Shown piece by piece: positions 20,227-22,930 of a stretch of 22,930 nt of DNA (positions within the stretch are counted from its first letter, which is position 1; each line of letters starts with the position of its first letter). The stretch covers positions 66,344 through 89,273 of the forward strand of contig NW_014577617.1 of assembly GCF_000485595.1 (NCBI RefSeq), written 5' to 3'. The notes below the pieces were generated by a model. That model saw only the letters and a program-made list of their open reading frames with translations, was not told where the DNA came from and searched no databases. This DNA is from Priapulus caudatus (Eukaryota > Priapulida > Priapulimorpha > Priapulimorphida > Priapulidae). The translations under genes and the position numbers were made by a program.

Positions 20227-20292
20227 GTGATCATTGTTGACCACAACTAATTCCAAGACAGCGCACTTAACAAAGAGACAGGGTCCTTATTT
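20227..20292 (+). repeat. 66-bp direct repeat, upstream copy
   Basis: Runs from 'gtgatcattgttgacc' to 'gggtccttattt' and matches 21249-21314 with five mismatches and no indel. It sits just before the gag start. 'gtgatcac' follows directly at 20293-20300. It has no TG...CA ends, so it is not an obvious LTR. Confidence 0.9.
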
Positions 20293-20315
20293 GTGATCAC
20301 GGTAGACCTACCAAG

Positions 20316-21272
20316 ATGCCTGCTGTTAACTGCACAATCCCTGGCTGCGACTACAAGACACTAGACCTCAACGCTGCTATCGTTGCCGCACTCCTCACTG
20401 CCCACAGGACAATTCACACATATGGACAAGCTGCCAAGGTCGAGAAGGTCAAGAGACCAACGATTGCTGCTGCTGGCACTAGCGAGGAATGGGCGTACTT
20501 CAAGTCACGGTGGTCTGACTACGCTGATGCCACCAAGATCACCGGGAAGGACAAGGTTGCAAAGCTCCTGGAATGCTGCAATAAACTTCTACGCAAGGAT
20601 CTCACAAGAGCTGCTGGTGGCAGCCTCACCAACAAAACTGAGGATGAGGTACTATCATCCATTAAAAAGTTTGCCGTGCGCGAGGAAAACACAATGGTTG
20701 CTCGGGTGACACTCCACAAAATGCGTCAAGACAGAGATAAGACAGTTCGCAGCTTTGGAGCCCGTCTGCGGGGTTAAGCAGACATCTGCAAATTCATTAT
20801 TGAATGCCCTGCCTGCGCTGCCGATGTCAACTACACCGACGCAATAATGCGGGATGTGCTTACCAGGGGAATTGCTGACTCTGAAATCCAGCTTGATCTT
20901 TTAGGAGACAAGAACCAGGACATGGGCTTGAAATATGTCTTCCAGTTTATTGAGGCAAAAGAGGCCGGGAAACACTCTGCCTCCTCCCTCCTGGACTCAC
21001 ACGCGGTGGAAGCAGCCAGCAGCTCCTATCTTAAAACCAGACAGACACATATCAAGGAGAAGCAAGAAGCATGCACCTACTGCGGTAAGAAGAGACACGG
21101 ACGGAGCGCCCCAGTTCATATCCGCAATACGTAGTGTACAGCCTATGAACAGATATGTGGAGACTGTGACAAGTTCCATCATATGGAGAATGTCTGCCGC
21201 AGCAAGGGCAAGCCACGACACCAACAGTCAGCCGTCTCTGGTGAACACGTGATCATTGGTGACCGCAACTAA
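20316..21272 (+). pseudogene. Retrotransposon Gag with two in-frame stop codons
   Basis: One continuous plus-strand frame from ATG 20316 to TAA 21270-21272 (318 codons) is broken only by TAA at 20775 (codon 154) and TAG at 21132 (codon 273); there are no frameshifts. The N-terminal region has a C-x4-C...H-x3-H type motif (CTIPGCDY ... AHRTIH), then the Gag core (VEKVKRPTI, EEWAYFKSRWSDY, REENTMVARVTLHKMRQDRD, FGARLRG). After the first stop come 'DVLTRGIADSEIQLDLLGDK' and two zinc knuckles: CTYCGKKRHGRSAP (fourth Cys lost) and a full CCHC, CGDCDKFHHMENVC. The layout is that of Gag from LTR retrotransposons common in invertebrates. No protease, reverse transcriptase or integrase follows; the 66-bp repeat overlaps the last codons instead. 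The two stops make it a recent pseudogene, unless they are base errors or read through. Confidence 0.85.
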
Positions 21273-21314
21273 TTCCAAGACAGTGGACTTAACAAAGAGA
21301 CAGGGTTCTTATTT
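21249..21314 (+). repeat. 66-bp direct repeat, downstream copy
   Basis: Same sequence as 20227-20292 with five substitutions. It overlaps the end of the gag frame, supplying the last residues and its TAA stop. Where a complete element would continue into pol, the sequence turns to unrelated AT-rich DNA after 21314. Confidence 0.9.
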
Positions 21315-21492
21315 AGTTATAGCTAGTTTGAACGACATTTTACGAATGCAATTTTCTGTAATTGTGCTTGTAGCAAAGAATTATTAACGTGCGTGTGCAC
21401 GGTATAGTTGGTATAAACGCAATGTAACGCTCCAAAAAAAACAAAAATGTATAGAAAATAATTAAACACCATATGATTACACCATATTAATT

Positions 21493-21530
21493 AAGAGTAG
21501 ATAATAACACATGTGTTATTATCTACTCTT
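21493..21530. repeat. Perfect 38-bp palindrome
   Basis: aagagtagataataacaca followed directly by its inverse complement, with no loop; the flanks 'attaatt' and 'gatattaat' extend the symmetry loosely. It resembles the hairpin at 3229-3267 in its AAGAG/CTCTT ends and AATAA-ACAC core. Confidence 0.95.
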
Positions 21531-21854
21531 GATATTAATACATAGACATAATAATTTTACACATTTTGGGAATTACATGAAGTTAAAGTCATTACTTATA
21601 GCAGTCATAGTAATGATAAAGGATATGCGGCATATAATATATGCTGCATTTGTTGTCACATTAATTCTCACCATGCCGCACCGAATTGTATTATATTCAT
21701 ACTTATATAGATATATAAAAAAACAAATTGTTTGTCTATGGAATAACCAAAGACCCTATACACTATTACTAGTACGTATATAAGGTCGTTTGTACAACCA
21801 GAGCACGTTATACAAGATACGTTCAGGCCGTAGGTTGAGCAAATGCCTAGCGGC

Positions 21855-22012
21855 GCTGAGAGGGTCTATATCCCCAGGGTACTGCCGGAACGTACCCTGG
21901 TACCAGAGCATATAAATCAACGTAATTTATATGCTCTGTTGGTACTATCTAATATGCCAAACCGTACCTCGCCTACTCCACTAACGAGTCTAGGGAGTCG
22001 CCTATTCCTACT
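21855..22012 (-). repeat. Telomere-associated repeat unit, copy 2 (inverted)
   Basis: Inverse complement of 17885-18047. Shared words on the minus strand include 'ccctagactcgttagtggag' and 'ggcatattagatagtacca'. It carries a 35-bp hairpin insert (21904-21938) absent from the other copies. Confidence 0.88.
21904..21938. repeat. Micro-hairpin insert in telomere-associated unit
   Basis: Arms cagagcatataaat (21904-21917) and atttatatgctctg (21925-21938) are perfect inverse complements around a 7-nt loop. On the minus strand the sequence reads gtacca-[hairpin]-gtacca, while copy 3 at 22057 has just one 'taccagggtacg' at that point. This is the pattern expected of an insertion with a 6-bp target duplication. 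Confidence 0.85.
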
Positions 22013-22056
22013 CCCTAACCCTAACCCTAACCCTAACCCTAACCCTAACCCTAACC
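22013..22056 (-). repeat. Interstitial telomeric tract (CCCTAA orientation)
   Basis: Just over seven perfect CCCTAA units, the cleanest of the three tracts in the window. It separates inverted copy 2 from the forward copy 3, so it sits at the centre of a palindromic arrangement (21855-22113). Confidence 0.95.
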
Positions 22057-22113
22057 ATATCAGATAGTTACCAGGGTACGCTTCGGCAGTACCCTGGGGG
22101 ACATAGACCCTAT
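22057..22113 (+). repeat. Telomere-associated repeat unit, copy 3 (short, no insert)
   Basis: 'atatcagatagttaccaggg', 'tacgcttcggcagtaccctg' and 'ggggacatagaccctatca' match the end of the unit in copies 1 and 2, without any hairpin insert. The 'ccctagactcg' half is missing. It provides the empty-site reference for the inserts in copies 1 and 2. Confidence 0.85.
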
Positions 22114-22514
22114 CAAACTCTACGACAGATGGCGCTCTCGCTCTGGCTTAATTCTACCACTGCCACAAGCTGATATCCGTAAGAATTTCTTACGCTTTTT
22201 TACTATAAGTTTTACAGCAACTCCGTTACTCCTGTCCTATGTAATACGGTGTGTACTTATAAAAGCTGCAAAGATAATAAAAGTTGGACCATTATTTCAT
22301 ACAAAATTTAATAAAATATAGTGATACGAAATAGTGCGCGGATTGTGCGCCCATTTACCTCTTTCAAATCATACGCTGTTTACGAATCTTCATTTGCTGG
22401 ATTTCTCCCAAGCTCCGCCCACTTTAAAAATAGTGCTAGCATTGTGGCAGTGGTATTATCCTGAGTGAGCGAAGAGGCACTGCATGCAGTTTGAGACCCT
22501 ATGAGCCTCAGCAG
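22114..22514. other. No supported gene
   Basis: AT-rich flank. The only structures seen are a small palindrome 'gtaagaatttcttac' near 22180 and 'ctccgcccac' near 22413. Confidence 0.4.
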
Positions 22515-22771
22515 CAGTGACGGATCCAGGATTTCAAGGAAGGGGTGAGAAATAGGTGGGGGGAGGGGGATCTGGGGGTCCTCCCCAGAAAAGTTTTGAA
22601 AATGTAGATCACAGGAGATGGTATTTGAGGCACTTTTGAGTACATGTACAACCTTTATTCTGACTATGGCAATCTTTTAGTAGAAATTTTTTTAATTTTA
22701 ATTTTGCTCCAAAATCTAAGGGGGACATGCAGCTGCCACCTTGTCCCCCCCCCCCGCAGGCTACGGCCCTG
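22515..22771. mobile_element. Possible hAT-like MITE
   Basis: Starts 'cagtgacggatccagg' and ends in the inverse of 'cagggccgtagcctgc', both of the CAGNGNCG style used by hAT MITEs, but the two ends match only partly. G-runs sit near the left end and a C-run near the right. No target duplication is visible. Confidence 0.45.
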
Positions 22772-22863
22772 TTACGTAACTGCGTGGTAACATTTCTCAG
22801 AACCCGAATCTGCAACATTCCCAGAATATCTTCGCAGCACCTTCACCAGAGTCTATACATGGG

Positions 22864-22930
22864 AAAAACAAAATTTAGAGAAAAAAAAATAAGAAAAGAA
22901 AAGATACAAAAAGAAAAAAAAAAAAAAAAA
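22864..22930. repeat. A-rich terminus of window
   Basis: Poly-A with G interruptions ('aagaaaagaaaag'), ending in an uninterrupted A-run at the window edge. It could be the tail of a retroposed element or a simple repeat; the next sequence is needed to tell. Confidence 0.7.

Noticed and set aside
17821-22056. The 4.2-kb span as a single composite transposon with telomeric inverted ends
   Set aside because: Exon 1 of the TLCD gene lies inside and is needed by exons outside, and a third, differently arranged copy of the unit exists at 22057, so independent insertions are more likely than one mobile unit.
1-22930. CRISPR arrays, bacterial operons, rRNA or tRNA genes
   Set aside because: No regular spaced repeats, no Shine-Dalgarno-led gene strings and no tRNA or rRNA signature were seen; the spliced gene and telomere repeats indicate a eukaryote.

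Overview
The window is eukaryotic and metazoan. It carries a spliced protein-coding gene with GT-AG introns, interstitial TTAGGG tracts, remnants of a Gag-encoding retrotransposon and of a non-LTR-type reverse transcriptase, and many short inverted-repeat and hAT-like elements. The repeat content suits a repeat-rich invertebrate, probably marine, but the sequence alone does not fix the phylum. Most of the window is non-coding, and nearly all apparent open reading frames are chance frames over repeats.

The one gene I can support as intact is on the minus strand, from 18404 (ATG) to 11815 (stop). Its five coding exons are 18404-18202, 15448-15366, 15080-14998, 12765-12594 and 12011-11815. Joined, they give a 245-residue multi-pass membrane protein of the TLCD1/TLCD2 (FLD-1) branch of the TLC-domain family. 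Intron phases agree at every junction, and the length is close to the human TLCD1 length I remember. The introns and flanks are heavily colonised by mobile DNA.

Layout. 1-250: dispersed repeat. 370-7000: a tandem segmental duplication (unit 1 at 370-2400, unit 2 at 2421-7000). Unit 2 has about 2.5 kb of extra sequence (3229-5717) holding a small hairpin, a fold-back element with a nested hAT-like MITE, and a CpG-rich 34-bp tandem repeat. Where compared closely, the two units differ mostly by single-base indels, which points to an unpolished long-read consensus. 7000-7165: TATAG microsatellite. 7166-9300: no gene; promoter-like motifs near 8450-9050. 9322-9760: compact block of four E-boxes, CRE, TATA and AATAAA, possibly an LTR. 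9760-11814: no gene seen; a dispersed repeat. 11815-18404: the TLCD gene, with duplicated splice acceptors in intron 4, a G-rich tract, a dispersed repeat and a hAT-like MITE in intron 3, and in intron 1 a dispersed repeat, a 1.16-kb fold-back element and a telomere-tract repeat. 18405-18950: upstream region with a cluster of GATA motifs and a TATCG microsatellite. 19170-19311: 142-bp inverted-repeat element with a telomeric core, lying within or beside a decayed reverse transcriptase (19378-20035, minus). 20104-21314: Gag pseudogene with its own promoter-like start, bracketed by 66-bp direct repeats. 21493-22113: perfect palindrome and an inverted copy of the telomere-tract repeat. 22515-22930: hAT-like element and an A-rich end.

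The most unusual signals are (1) three copies of a telomere-associated repeat unit, two of which have acquired different hairpin inserts at nearly the same target position, each flanked by a duplication of target sequence, while the third is empty; (2) small hairpins of 35-39 bp with AAGAG/CTCTT-like ends; and (3) three tandem copies of the last-exon splice acceptor and exon head in the TLCD gene.
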